From NCBI RefSeq assembly GCF_014633365.1, contig NC_068342.1, positions 234,622-298,621 of the forward strand: a stretch of DNA of 64,000 nt, in the 5' to 3' direction. Source of the DNA: Diospyros lotus (Eukaryota; Streptophyta; Magnoliopsida; Ericales; Ebenaceae). Under the pieces are notes generated by a model. The model was given only the letters and a program-made list of their open reading frames with translations. It had not been told where the DNA came from and did not search any database. A program made the translations under genes and the position numbers. Positions 47,701-58,284 of this stretch are shown piece by piece (the stretch's first letter is position 1; every line of letters starts with the position of its first letter).

Positions 47701-48283
47701 CTTGAAGGCATGGGAGATAAATGAAAAACCTTGAAAAGTATAGTGGATAAATTTAAAATCTTAAAGGTATGGGAGATAAATGAAAAAAATCTTAAAAGTT
47801 AAGGAGTAAATGAAATAAATTCCTAACAACATACACGACGATAAGATTCACAACCAAATCCAAGAAAAGAAAAAATAGGAGAAAAAGAAAAAGAAAAGAA
47901 AAAATAGGAGAAAAAGAAAAAGAAAAAAAAAAAAGAAGCCCGTAAACTACTTGAATATTATATATATATATATATATACATAGGTGATATAAGCATGGTT
48001 ATATCCAAGAATTCAGAACCCCAATTAAACCAGTTGTAGCACAAAAAAGAAATAGAACTTTTCCTAAACAGAAGGAATAAAAACTCGCTGAAACAAAGAA
48101 ATGTGTAGAGATGAGGGGACCCGTACCATGAATGAGAGTGTGAATGCGACTCTGCAAGAGTGTTTGGCAGTGTTGACAGAACCCTTCACTCCCGCTCAAA
48201 ACGTCTAAAATCTTGGCACGATCCAGAGTACTCAGCGTCCCCATCATCAAGCCATCTCCCGCGCCGGAAGAGTCTCCAGTCAT
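44721..48283 (-). CDS. ALKBH9: ALKBH9-type 2-oxoglutarate/Fe(II) dioxygenase, probable RNA m6A demethylase, complete
   Basis: Six coding exons: 48127-48283, 46512-46949, 45751-45836, 45341-45651, 45122-45193, 44721-45003, summing to 1,347 nt (448 aa). The double-stranded beta-helix core carries iron ligands His285 and Asp287 in PPHIDNHD and His346 in AKHCVPG; Arg355 and Arg361 in ARRISITFRK are the expected 2-oxoglutarate/fold residues. The N-terminal GFCQHCQTLLQSRIH and the Gly/Ser-rich, Asn/Thr-rich C-tail fit plant ALKBH9/ALKBH10 proteins. Family members remove N6-methyladenosine from RNA in the cytoplasm; Arabidopsis ALKBH9B also acts on viral RNA. Exon phases agree at every junction. The C-terminal tail contains a short Thr run from an ACT microsatellite. 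Which ALKBH9 paralogue it corresponds to is not decided. Confidence 0.92.
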
Positions 48284-49930
48284 CTTCCCACGTTAATTAC
48301 GGCAACAAGTAAATTGACAAAATAAGAAATCAAACAGAGAGATTCTAGCTAGCTAGAAAAAGCGGCTGCAAAAGATCCTCGATCCCGATGTTTGGAAATC
48401 GTTATGATCTGATTTGTCTCTATTTATAATAGGAAAGGAGGAGTCCAAATCCCAAGTGTTGAAGAACACGGTTTCCATCTCCTTACCAAACTTGGTTTGG
48501 ATTAGATGGCGGAAGATAATAATAACTGTTTCTATTTATTTTTTAAAATAAACGATAATTCGTACTTTTTTTTAAGATTAAAGATACATTTAGATTTTAT
48601 TAAATCACATAAATAAAAATTAATATCCATTGTTTCTATTTATTCCCTCTCCAGTGAAAGATATTTTTAAATTTTTTATGAATATTATTTTATATATTTT
48701 AATTCGATTTTCTATTAATTTCTCTTCTAATTATTAAAATTATGGTGTTAGAGAAAATAGTGTACTTAGTTTGCCTTCTTTAAACTTATATACTTTTATA
48801 TTTAATTGATTACAAATAGCACTAAACGTCACTTATATTAATGGCTAATCTGTCCTAAATATAAAAATTGAAAAACTTATTTACCTCTTATATTTGGCAC
48901 GTCTTTTTTTAAAAAAATCATAATTATTGATGTATTGAAAATTAAGTTTAGTAAAGGAAATGTTTAGTCCCAATAAGAGAAAGAGGTATATACCTCAAAA
49001 TTGGGGAGTTTATATAGGTCGTAGAGTTTTTTTTTTTTTTTTTTAAAAAAAAAGATAATCTTAAATCTCAAAAGACTAAATAGTCTATGGGAGACCCAAT
49101 AAAAATAAGAAATAATCGAAAACTCAAGAGATTATTCAATTTTTAGAAAAATTATTGACGGTCTAAAAAATAAGACTAACAAGAAAGATTCCTAGAGAAT
49201 AGAAGATCTCTTAGAAACACCTATTTTTTTTGCAAGGAAATCTCGAGCAAAACACATAATAAATTTTGATGTTTAAAAATCTCCTCAAGAATTTTAAAAA
49301 AGATAGGCATTATTCATAAAAGTCATAATCGTAGTAAATATCGAAATACTTATTATGAATTTCAAATTTCACTATAAATAGATGAACTCTCGTTACAAAA
49401 AATGTATGTTTCTAATGCTGACTTTAATACTATTTACAAATCTTATATAAATTCAAATGTCTAATTTAAAAATCAGAGTATTCATATGTAGACTATTCTA
49501 TACTTTTTTATTGTATTTTATTTTATAAAATTCAAAATAGTTTGATTAATTTTTTTTTTATTACAAATCTATTATTATGTCATAGCAACAATAATATATA
49601 ATTGAATATGTTGAGATATAATAATTTAATATATATATATATATATATTCACACACATACATTATTTGTCATTTTGTAAGTATTTTATAACTTTCTATTG
49701 TTAATAGTTCGAGGCAATAAAAATAATTTGAATGACTCTTAAAAAATTAAAATATTATGTTACCTAATATTGTGTGTATTTTTAATAAAAATTATACGAT
49801 AAAATATTTTTTTAAAATAAAATAATTTTAAAATTTTAAAACAGGGAGGTGGGTGGCTCGTGTGGCAAGGCCCACTTGGCCCGTTGGGTAGGTCCAGACC
49901 CCTTAAGGATGTAGATGTGTCGGCCCATCA
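48284..49930. other. Intergenic region upstream of ALKBH9 and downstream of KCS
   Basis: The first 150 bases are the ALKBH9 leader and promoter. From about 48.5 to 49.85 kb the DNA is very AT-rich with T and (TA)n runs (about 49,029-49,044 and 49,628-49,648). Nothing coding or transposon-like was recognised. Confidence 0.55.
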
Positions 49931-51316
49931 TCAATGATCAAACACTCGTGGGATCTCTACAGGATACAAATGGATTCTATCGGACCATGCATTTCTTACG
50001 CCGTGCCCTTGCATTTGGGCAGCATCATCGTCGTCGTCGTCATCATCAAGCTTCCAGATGCATTTCCACACTGCACTGTTACACTTGAAGCCACTCCCGA
50101 ACGCAATTTGCCAAACCTGATCCCCCTTCTTCACGCTGCCCTTCGCCTCTAGGTAGCACAGCTCGTACCACACCGACGAAGACGAAGTGTTCCCAAATCT
50201 GTACAACGTCATCCTCGATGCTTCCGTGTCTTCCTTGCGCAGCCTAAGGCTGCTCTCCGCCGCCGCGATCACAGCCTTTCCGCCCGCATGAATGCAGAAA
50301 TGGGCAAAAGCCTTCTTGAAGTCCGGCACGTAGAGTTCCCTGCGCATCAGCAGAGACCATCCATACTTGAGCTGCTCGGAGTAGGGCAACACCAGGGGGC
50401 CCAATCTTGATATGTTCTTCCTCAGAGCATGGCCGGCGGCTCCAAGTAAATCCCTCGACAGCGAGACGCCGACCCGCCCGGATTCGTCGGGTTCTTGGAC
50501 CACCGACTGGTAGGCTTGATCGTCGGACCCCAAGTGAGTCCGGACCAGGTGTTGGAGCTTGTATTTGGCTCTTGGCCTGTCACGCTTCTTGTTCGACAAC
50601 AGAAGGGCCACTCCCCCCATCCGGAACAGGGTGTTGGCCAAGAGCATGGACTTGTTCTTGCCCAGGTAGCCATTGGGCGTGATGACTTCCATGCTGAGGA
50701 CTAGGGCGGTGGAGTTGTTGTGGACTTTGAGAAGGTCCTTCGCCAAGCTGACCGACAAGAGCCCGGCGCTGCAGCCCATTCCGCCGAGGCTGACGCTCTT
50801 CACATCGCTTCGGAATCCGAACCTGTTTACGATTCGGGCCGTGATGGACGGCGTCGGGCAGAAAAGGCTGCAATTCGATACGAGAACGTCTATGCTGTTG
50901 GGGCTCACGTCGTGTTTGGAAAGCAGCTCGTCCACAACTGTGAAGAGAACCGTCTCTGTTTCTTCCAGAGATGACTTCAGAGAGAGATCCGGAGGGATTT
51001 CATGGGCTGCAAGAGGCATGCACGATTCGGAGCCAATGCCCGATTTGGTGCTGACTTTTTGCTGGAAATCGGTGGCGTCTCTTTGGAGGAATTCGTTGAG
51101 TTCAGACTGTTCGATGAAATGGGCGATCGGGACTCGCAAGTGATCCGGCGGGAGGTAACAGCAGAAATCAATGAGGTAAACACAGTTGGGATCGGTACAG
51201 AAACAGTAAGCAGCTAACATGATTAAAGCTGCCATTGCAGCAGCAGCAGCTAGGTGGTGATGAGTGGCGAGGGAGCACAGAGCATCTCTAATGGTGATGG
51301 ATGATGATGGGTCCAT
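49931..51316 (-). CDS. KCS: 3-ketoacyl-CoA synthase (very-long-chain fatty acid elongase), intronless
   Basis: A single 1,386 nt frame encodes 461 residues, within the usual KCS range. It condenses malonyl-CoA with long-chain acyl-CoA in the ER, the first step of elongation for waxes, suberin and sphingolipids. The FAE1/type III PKS-like fold shows active-site Cys182 in GGMGCSAG, His261 in VRTHLG, His339 and His343 in HFCIHAGGK, and Asn376 in RFGNTSSSS. Tyr372 occupies the place of a His that FAE1-type enzymes have four residues before that Asn. The hydrophobic N-terminus (Ala/Leu-rich, residues 24-40) is a membrane anchor. The ATG at 51314-51316 was preferred to the one at 51448 because MDPSSSITIRD leads straight into the anchor. 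A run of eight Asp (424-431) comes from a GAT microsatellite. The closest subfamily looks like KCS7/15/21, but this is unsure. Confidence 0.92.
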   Translation of the reverse strand: MDPSSSITIRDALCSLATHHHLAAAAAMAALIMLAAYCFCTDPNCVYLIDFCCYLPPDHLRVPIAHFIEQSELNEFLQRDATDFQQKVSTKSGIGSESCMPLAAHEIPPDLSLKSSLEETETVLFTVVDELLSKHDVSPNSIDVLVSNCSLFCPTPSITARIVNRFGFRSDVKSVSLGGMGCSAGLLSVSLAKDLLKVHNNSTALVLSMEVITPNGYLGKNKSMLLANTLFRMGGVALLLSNKKRDRPRAKYKLQHLVRTHLGSDDQAYQSVVQEPDESGRVGVSLSRDLLGAAGHALRKNISRLGPLVLPYSEQLKYGWSLLMRRELYVPDFKKAFAHFCIHAGGKAVIAAAESSLRLRKEDTEASRMTLYRFGNTSSSSVWYELCYLEAKGSVKKGDQVWQIAFGSGFKCNSAVWKCIWKLDDDDDDDDAAQMQGHGVRNAWSDRIHLYPVEIPRVFDH

Positions 51317-51950
51317 GAGAGAAGGTAACAATGATGATGATAGTGAAGTCCTCAGACAGAAGAACTGGTGATGATACAACAGTAAGAAGATGATGGTTAA
51401 GTCTGTGAGAAAGCAGAGAATTTTTTTTCTAATGAATAATTCCAGCAATACAAATTAAGTTGAAGTTATGCTCATGTCATGTTATTATTTGTCAAGGAAA
51501 GGAAACCTTAGCAGGGGATCACAATATTTGCATGCACAAACCACTGTATTAATTCATGCCTAATCACCTCAACAAACCTTCATCTGATTAGTAGTGTTTC
51601 ATAGTTTTACAACTCCCTCAAGTTGTGCTTTGCTCTGCTGACACCTCTAGAATCTAAATAGGCAAATGATATTATTAACACACTAGGAATTTGATGCTAG
51701 CACACCATATACAATTTTGGAAAAGGCAAATACATCCTCAAATGCTCCACCCACTACAACTCTTAATGCACCCTCTCCCCACCTCACTATCATCAATCGC
51801 CAGCGCTCCCCACCAGACGACTTTAGTTTCCGGCGTAGTTACTACGCCTGTAGCAAGAAGACCGAGAGGGGGAGCGGGAGGGGGGATGGTTGTGTGGGTC
51901 AGAGCTAGGTAGGAAAAGAGAGATATGAGGGGAGTCGTTCTACAAGGTTC

Positions 51951-52372
51951 GACGGGCCTATCGAGCCCCTCACAAAAAGGGGGCAAAAAGACTATTTTGC
52001 CCCCGCCCACTTTATAAATTTACAAAGCAGGCCATTGTCCCCGCCCCTGCTCTATCATCTACCCTACGATGGCCGACGCCTCGCCGCCACGCCTCGCTAT
52101 CGTCGCCTCGCCTCGCCTTGCCTTCGTTGTCTCTCTGCCATCACCTCTTCATCTCGCCTCGTCGATAGTCGATGCAACGATTGTCGGCGAGGTGAGGCGG
52201 TGATGACAGAGACGCGACGCAAGGTGACGACAACGAGGCGAGGCGGCGACCATGGCAGGGGAGACAACAGAGTAGGGGTGGGACAATCCATGAGGGGGGA
52301 AGAGAGAGAGTAGGGCGTGGGGGCAAAATCATTTTTTTGCCCCTTTTCGGTAACTCGGTCGGTTAGCCCGTC
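51951..52372. mobile_element. Foldback/MITE-like element, about 420 bp, nearly palindromic over its whole length
   Basis: The outer ends GACGGGC and GCCCGTC are complementary. Inside them each end has a GGGGGCAAAA...TTTTGCCCC segment (about 51978-52003 and 52318-52343), itself a hairpin, and the two ends are complementary to each other. The GC-rich core (52060-52260) is also mirrored, with CATCACC...CTCGCC facing GGCGAG...GGTGATG. No ORF of substance is present and no target duplication could be fixed. Confidence 0.5.
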
Positions 52373-52553
52373 AGGGCTTTTTAGAATTTTCCGATACGAG
52401 GGAGACAATGGAAGTGGTGAAAGTATTCAAGTCCCACAAAGAAAGGAGAAATAATAGTGACGGGCAGTTTTGCGGTGGTTGTCGATAGTGGCGGACAAAA
52501 GGTCGATGTGTGACAGTGAAGTGATGGCTGCCTAATGGAAGGGACATGGTGAT

Positions 52554-54834
52554 TGTAATACCCCATACATGGTGTTAAAGTAAATTGAAGTAACTAGAGA
52601 ATTTAGTTAATTAATGATTGAATTAACGAAAGTGATTACCAATATTTAAGAAAAAAGTTAAGTGTATCTCGAGATGAGAATTATGGTAATGAAAGAAATC
52701 AAGACAGAGATAATTTTTTATACAACTAAGTTATAGTCTGAAAGACTAAATAATGGTAAGGGGCTTCCGGAAAGTCAACGGAACTCTAAGAATGTTCATA
52801 TTTTACATAAGAAACAACCCTTAAGTGGTTTCGGAATGAAACAAAAGAGTTTACAATCAAAACATGCATTCGAACCTAACTATAATTTTTAATTCTAATT
52901 GAAAATGGGTTGTAAATGATATTTTTCTAAATTTGTTAGGTCAATTGAAAAGCATGAGACTTAGGAGTTCGAGTGATAAAAATATCAAAACTTGAGGACT
53001 TGAAATAAAAGTCAAAATGGCATTTGGAAGAAACTTAGGGTATTAGCGTAAATAAATTATTTTGAATTTGAAAATTTATTCCAATATAGTTTTAAATCAC
53101 TTTGGATTTCAAAACTCATTCCAATATTTGAATCATTTTGGATTTTAAAAACATTTCACTCTAGATTTGGATTACTTTGGAGTTCAGACCTTATTTAAAT
53201 CAAGTCTAGGGACATGTGGCGACACGTGACTGGCCCAAAAAGTCTATAAATAGGGTTATGGGTTTGTTCACAAACCATTCCAAGTGAGCTTGAGGTGATT
53301 TTATGTCGGATTGAGGGAATCTAAGGTTAGAATCTTATTCTTGAGAGGGGATGAAATTCTGCAAAAAAAAATGAAAGCAATTGGAGGAGAAACGAAGGAG
53401 AACGACGAGGTAAGTTCATTTTCTTGTAATATACCTGTATAGGGGAAAGAGAGAGACCCGTAAGTTCAAATGGGGGTCGAATCAGAGCTAAAACAAGTGT
53501 GTTATGGCCGAAATACAAATATTGCACAAGCTATTGTGAAATATAAGGGCGGCGTGTGTGGAAGGGACTGCCCGTGAAGGTGTGTGGGCCACTTTCTGGC
53601 TGGCATAAGGGCACGTGAAGCCTCTTTTTGCCCTGAAAATTTTCAATTTTGCCCCTCATTTATTGCCCTTCAACCCTATGTAAAAATATTAGAGGTTTGG
53701 TTTATCAAAACTTGTGTTTTCTGTAGAAACCTAGGCCCACTTGCTGTAAACAGTAACTTTCAAAGACAAACCTTCAAGGTGAGAGTTCCTAACCAAAATT
53801 GGTTTTATTGTAAGAGTTTCTACTTCAAATTTGGTTTATTGTGAGTGGTCTTACAATCAAACTTGGTATATTATGCGTGCTTAGTCTAAAACTTGGTTTA
53901 TTATGGGTGGTTCGACCCTATACTTGATTTTATTTCATGCAATTGTTTTGACATGTGAATGGTTTATTTCATGTGAATGGTTTATCCAAAATGTTTTATT
54001 TATGTGTGTATTGAAATGCATTTTATATAATGCATCATTACATATAATGGTTATGACATTGGTATGTGTGTTGGAAATTGATAGTGTTTTCAGGATGTTT
54101 TTGAGTGGAAACATAATCTTTGATGTGATTGTGGTGTGTCGGGTTCCTACGTTGATGTTAACTCTCCTGTGTCGGGAGTGGTAACGATTGTTTTCGAGGT
54201 GTCGGAGAGATGCGTTGATGTTACACCTCTTAAACTAAGATTATATTATGCTAATGTGTTGATGTGATTATGTTGCCTTTAGAGAGATTGTTATTTTCTT
54301 GTGGTATGAGTTAAGCGTTGTTTGGGATTCTTTGGGACTATGACATATCGGGATATGTCTATTGTTTATAGTCTTGCATGCATTCATGAAAATATTTTGA
54401 ACTCTAATTTAGATGATTTAACATCTAATTTGGACTATGTCCTTTAAATATTCAAACGTTTCAGGTGAAAGTTACGGCACTAAGGGAAAATAGGTCATTG
54501 ACACGTAGCCGTTATTTACTTATTAGATCTTTTGTAGGTCTTTGACTATGTGTGAGATATTCAATTGATATGTGTAGTATTTTAATGATATCATGTTGAA
54601 TATCGATACAGTTACTTGGTTATAAATAAGAAATGAACGGTTATGTATCATTGAGGTTTCGATCTTACTTCTACATATATGATGATTACCTATCTTAGTT
54701 TATTCATTTTAATTTTGATATACTAAGAAGATAGAACGGAATTGTTGAAAATAATTTATGTTGAGTGTATGTTAATTTTTTTTTTTTCTCTAAAATCCTA
54801 GGTTAACGCCCGCTTGCGAAAGTCAAAGTGTTAT
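52554..54834 (+). repeat. Probable Gypsy-like solo LTR (borders uncertain)
   Basis: It begins TGTAATACCCC, the tip typical of many plant Gypsy LTRs, and contains a promoter-like AGTCTATAAATAGGG (about 53241-53255). Its right side carries GTTAACGCCCGCTTGCGAAAG and a GTGTTAT sequence that could be the decayed complement of the left tip. Flanks GGTGAT and GGTGGC are suggestive but not a clean 5 bp duplication. No gag-pol lies on either side, so it would be a solo LTR. The short frames inside show no domain. Confidence 0.4.
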
Positions 54835-55331
54835 GGTGGCTTAGTGGTTTCTCTAAGGTGAAGAGGAAAGGAGGTGTAGGGGTTGCAGTTGGCGTTGACA
54901 GAGGAGAATGGAAAAAAATAAGAGATATGGTAGAGACGGTGTGATGATGGATGAGTAGAATGAGGGTGGAGGCGATGGTGGCCTACGTCATCATCTGTGC
55001 AAGATACAAGTTATATAACAGGGTGGCTCATTTGTATCTAGGTATTTTTTTCATTTAAATATACATTATTTAGGAGATTTTAAGTAAAAATAAACTGTAT
55101 TAGAGTTAATGAATACATGTACAACTAATTTTATGAAAAATATTTTTATTGTGTAATTAATTTTTATATAATATTTTATGTATAATAATTATACATATAT
55201 TATTAATTAATTAATTATTAAAAAAAGTGATGGGATTGAAAAGAAGAAAAGATAATTAAGAAGATTGGTTGTGCAAGTGCATCATTGCGTATGTAAAGAG
55301 GAGAAATGTTTGTCCCTTGTTGATGGCAAAT

Positions 55332-55892
55332 AGGCCGGCCTGCCTCACAGCCTGGCCCGATATTGTAGCAGACGGGCCGGCCTGACCCGATTAGAAGAAT
55401 GCGGGCCGTACAGGGCCAATGATCTGTGGCCCGCAGCTCAGCCTAATCCACCAAAATGGCCCGTGTATCGGCTTGCCAAAATGCCTTGGCCCACCAAAAA
55501 TAAAAGAAATATTTAAAAAATTATGTTTGTAATTGGTAATTACAAACATAAACATATTTTAAAAACATATTTTAAACTAATTACTTATAAACATATTTTA
55601 AAAAATATTTGTTGTATTTGGAAAAAAAATAAAAAATATTTAAAATTTATCTTTAAAAAATTAAAACATAATTTATTAAGAGCCACGGGTCAGCCCAAAT
55701 AGCCAGGCCCATGACTTGGCCTTGACCATTTTGGCTAATTTATTAAAGACCACAGAGTCGTTACAGGCCCCAATTTCCATTGCCTGACCCAACTCAGCCC
55801 TAGCCTAACCTGCCTCGTCGCAGGTCAAATTTAGCTTGGCCCACCAAATGAGTGGGACAAGCAAGAGGCGGGCCAGGCCAGCCTGACCCGTT
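55332..55892. mobile_element. Decayed GGCC-rich element next to the Helitron
   Basis: Both ends carry arrays of GGCC, GGCCGGCC and GCCTGACCCG motifs around an AT-rich centre (about 55500-55680), the same design as the hAT element at 31627-32434. Clean terminal repeats and a target duplication are no longer visible; the left end is near TAGGCCGGCC and the right near CCCGTTGCTTGC. Confidence 0.4.
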
Positions 55893-56158
55893 GCTTGCTG
55901 TTGGTGCATTATATATATAACTAGTTCACGACCCGTGCGATGCACATGATACAATATTCAACAAATATATATATATATATATAAATAGTTCAAAATATGA
56001 AATGCACATTATAGTAAATTTAATATACTACATGAATTAGTGAAGAAACAAAAATTTTATTTCATTGTGATTAAAGTAAATTTTGGAAGAGACTTCTTTG
56101 TATACAACATTTGTGGTCGAAGTTGTTTGTTCACCCTCTTTATCTCATATTAGCATCT

Positions 56159-56573
56159 TCAACCCACTGTGACTTGTAACTCTTGATATTGTAACGTACA
56201 GTTACATGCCCATGACTTAACACAAGTTTCTTCAAAAAAAAGACCTACATGGATCAAAGATTGGGCTTGACTCTTATTGATGGTCATGGCATATGAAACA
56301 ATAAGGAGAAATTGTCTTCGTTGAAATTTGAAGGGCAACCTTGTATCGGATGGATTTAATGACATTCTCGAAATTAACACTTTATGCCTTGCAATAGTAC
56401 CGGACAATATTGTAGCCTCCAACACGTGACTTCCAAGTCTTGTAACAATTAGCCTAGTCTCATTGCAAAGTCCAGCGGTATGATCAATGTTCCCAACAAC
56501 ATAACCAGAATACCAACCTTTAATCTCAACTCGTGGTTAGGGACACCAAAACATTTGATATTGTTTAAAAATT
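56159..56573 (-). pseudogene. Fragment of Helitron RepHel helicase, C-terminal part
   Basis: The minus strand encodes FGVPNHELRLKVGILVMLL, then after a frame break near 56490 LCNETRLIVTRLG, LSPSDTR-like LNPSDTRLPFKFQRRQF and YAMTINKSQAQSL. These are hallmark segments of the PIF1-type helicase domain of plant Helitron transposases (normally TINKSQGQSL). The Rep nuclease and most of the helicase are absent, and the reading frame degrades again after about 56210. It is a non-functional relic. Confidence 0.85.
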
Positions 56574-56629
56574 CGGTTCAATGAAGAATATTTATCTGCT
56601 GTATTCCTAAATATTTATATGCAGTATTC

Positions 56630-58150
56630 AGATGCCATTTAGGGAGCAGATAAATTTTTTTGTTTGACAAACAGGTTCCAAAGACGTTCCACTCTTTTGG
56701 AGGGGTAATTTTATCTACTATTTAATGTGTAAGATATGTTTTTTTATTTCTTAATTCCTAAATATTTATCTATTGTATTTAATAAATTGAATAACTTATT
56801 TTTTTATGCATTAGAACTATTATATTCAATAAATTGAATAATTCATTTTTTGGTGCATTGAAACTTGTTGTATTTAATAAGTTTAATCTATTATTATTGA
56901 ATACTTTATTTTTTGGTGCATTGGAATCTGCTTCAAAAAATATTTATCTGCTGTATTCCTAAATATTTATCTGTTGTATTCAATAAATTAAATTATTTAT
57001 TTTTTAATGTATTAAAACTGCTATATTCAATAAATTGAATAAATCATAATTGAATAATTTATTTTTTTGTGTCTGTATTCAATAAATTGAATGTAATATA
57101 TTGAATTAACGTTGAAATCATCATCAATCATATTTATTTGTTGTTTAATGTGTAAGATATATATTTTTTATTTTTTAATTCCTAAATATTTATATGTTGT
57201 ATTTAGATGCCAGAGGGAGCTTGAATTCTTTTTTGTTTGACAAACAGGTTCCAAAGACATTCCACTCGTTTGGAGGGGTAATTTTATTTGTTGTTTAATG
57301 TGTAAGATATATTTTTTTATTTTTTAATTGCTAAATATTTATTTATTGTATTCAATAAATTGAATAATTTATTTTTTAATGCATTGGAACTGCTATATTC
57401 AATAAATTGAGTAATTCATTTTTTGATGCATTGAAACTTGTTGTATTTAATAAGTTGAATATATTATTATTGAATAATTTATTTTTTGGTGCATTGGAAC
57501 CTGCACCAAAAAATATTTATCTGTTAGATTTCTAAATATTTATCTGTTGTATTCAATAGATTGAATAATTTATTTTTTGATATATTGAAATTGTTGTATT
57601 TAATAAATTGAATAAATCATAATTAAATAATTATATATTTTATTTAATCACTATGTTGTATTCAGATGTCATAAGGAGCTTGAATTTTTTTTTGTTTGAC
57701 AAACAGGTTCCAAAGACGTTCCACTCGTTTGGAGGGGTAATTTTATCTGTTATCTAATGGGTAAGATATATTTTTTTTATCTTTTTATTTTTAAATATTT
57801 GTCTGTTGTATTTAATAAATTAAATAATTTATTTTTTAATGCATTGGAACTACTATATTTAGTGGACTAAATAATTCATTTTTTTTGATGCATTGGAACT
57901 GCTATATTCAATAAATTGAATAATTTATTTTTTGATGCATTGGAATTGCTATATTCAATAAATTGAATAATTTAATTTTTGGTGCATTGAAACTTGTTGT
58001 ATTTAATAAGTTGAATAAAATATTATTGAATAATTAATCTTTTGGTTTAGTGCATTGAAACTTGTTGTATTTAATAAGTTGAATAAAATATTATTGAATA
58101 ATTTATTTTTTGGTACATTGAAACTTGCTATATTCAATAAACCTGCTACA
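56630..58150. repeat. Three macro-repeats inside the Helitron
   Basis: A conserved block containing GACAAACAGGTTCCAAAGAC and TTTGGAGGGGTAATTTTAT occurs near 56667, 57238 and 57697, each followed by several hundred bases of AT-rich sequence repeating TATTCAATAAATTGAATAAT and TTTTTTGGTGCATTGGAACT. The spacing is about 570 and 460 bases. No protein is encoded. Confidence 0.85.
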
Positions 58151-58284
58151 TTGAAACTTGTTGAATAATTAATATAAGCAGAGTAATAGCTTGGGAAAAA
58201 AATAAATATATCAGCACAATTTAGGCGGAAAATTAGGTAAGTAAACTCTTAGTAGTGACTATCCTACTTTTATATATATAAAGA

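Larger units (their letters stand above)
55921..58284 (-). mobile_element. Non-autonomous Helitron relic (about 2.36 kb)
   Basis: On the minus strand the 5' terminus is TCTTTATATATATAAAAG (from 58284) and the 3' terminus is CGCACGGGTCGTGAACTAG (ending 55921), preceded by a short GTGC-ATC-GCAC stem. The element lies between an A (58285) and a T (55920) on that strand, as rolling-circle Helitrons do, and makes no duplication. It contains a degraded fragment of the Helitron helicase and a set of macro-repeats. The 5' end could alternatively start 6 bases upstream. Confidence 0.72.

Noticed and set aside
50407..51217. Several antisense frames over the KCS gene
   Set aside because: They are shadows caused by the GC-rich third positions of the KCS coding sequence.
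51717..52408. Short Arg/Ser-rich frames on both strands
   Set aside because: They are produced by the mirrored GC-rich foldback element and lack domains.
53584..54184. Two frames of 86 and 93 residues
   Set aside because: They lie inside the probable solo LTR, with hydrophobic low-complexity content and no known domain.
56630..58150. CRISPR-like repeated blocks
   Set aside because: There are only three long, unequally spaced copies with repetitive rather than unique spacers, in plant nuclear DNA.
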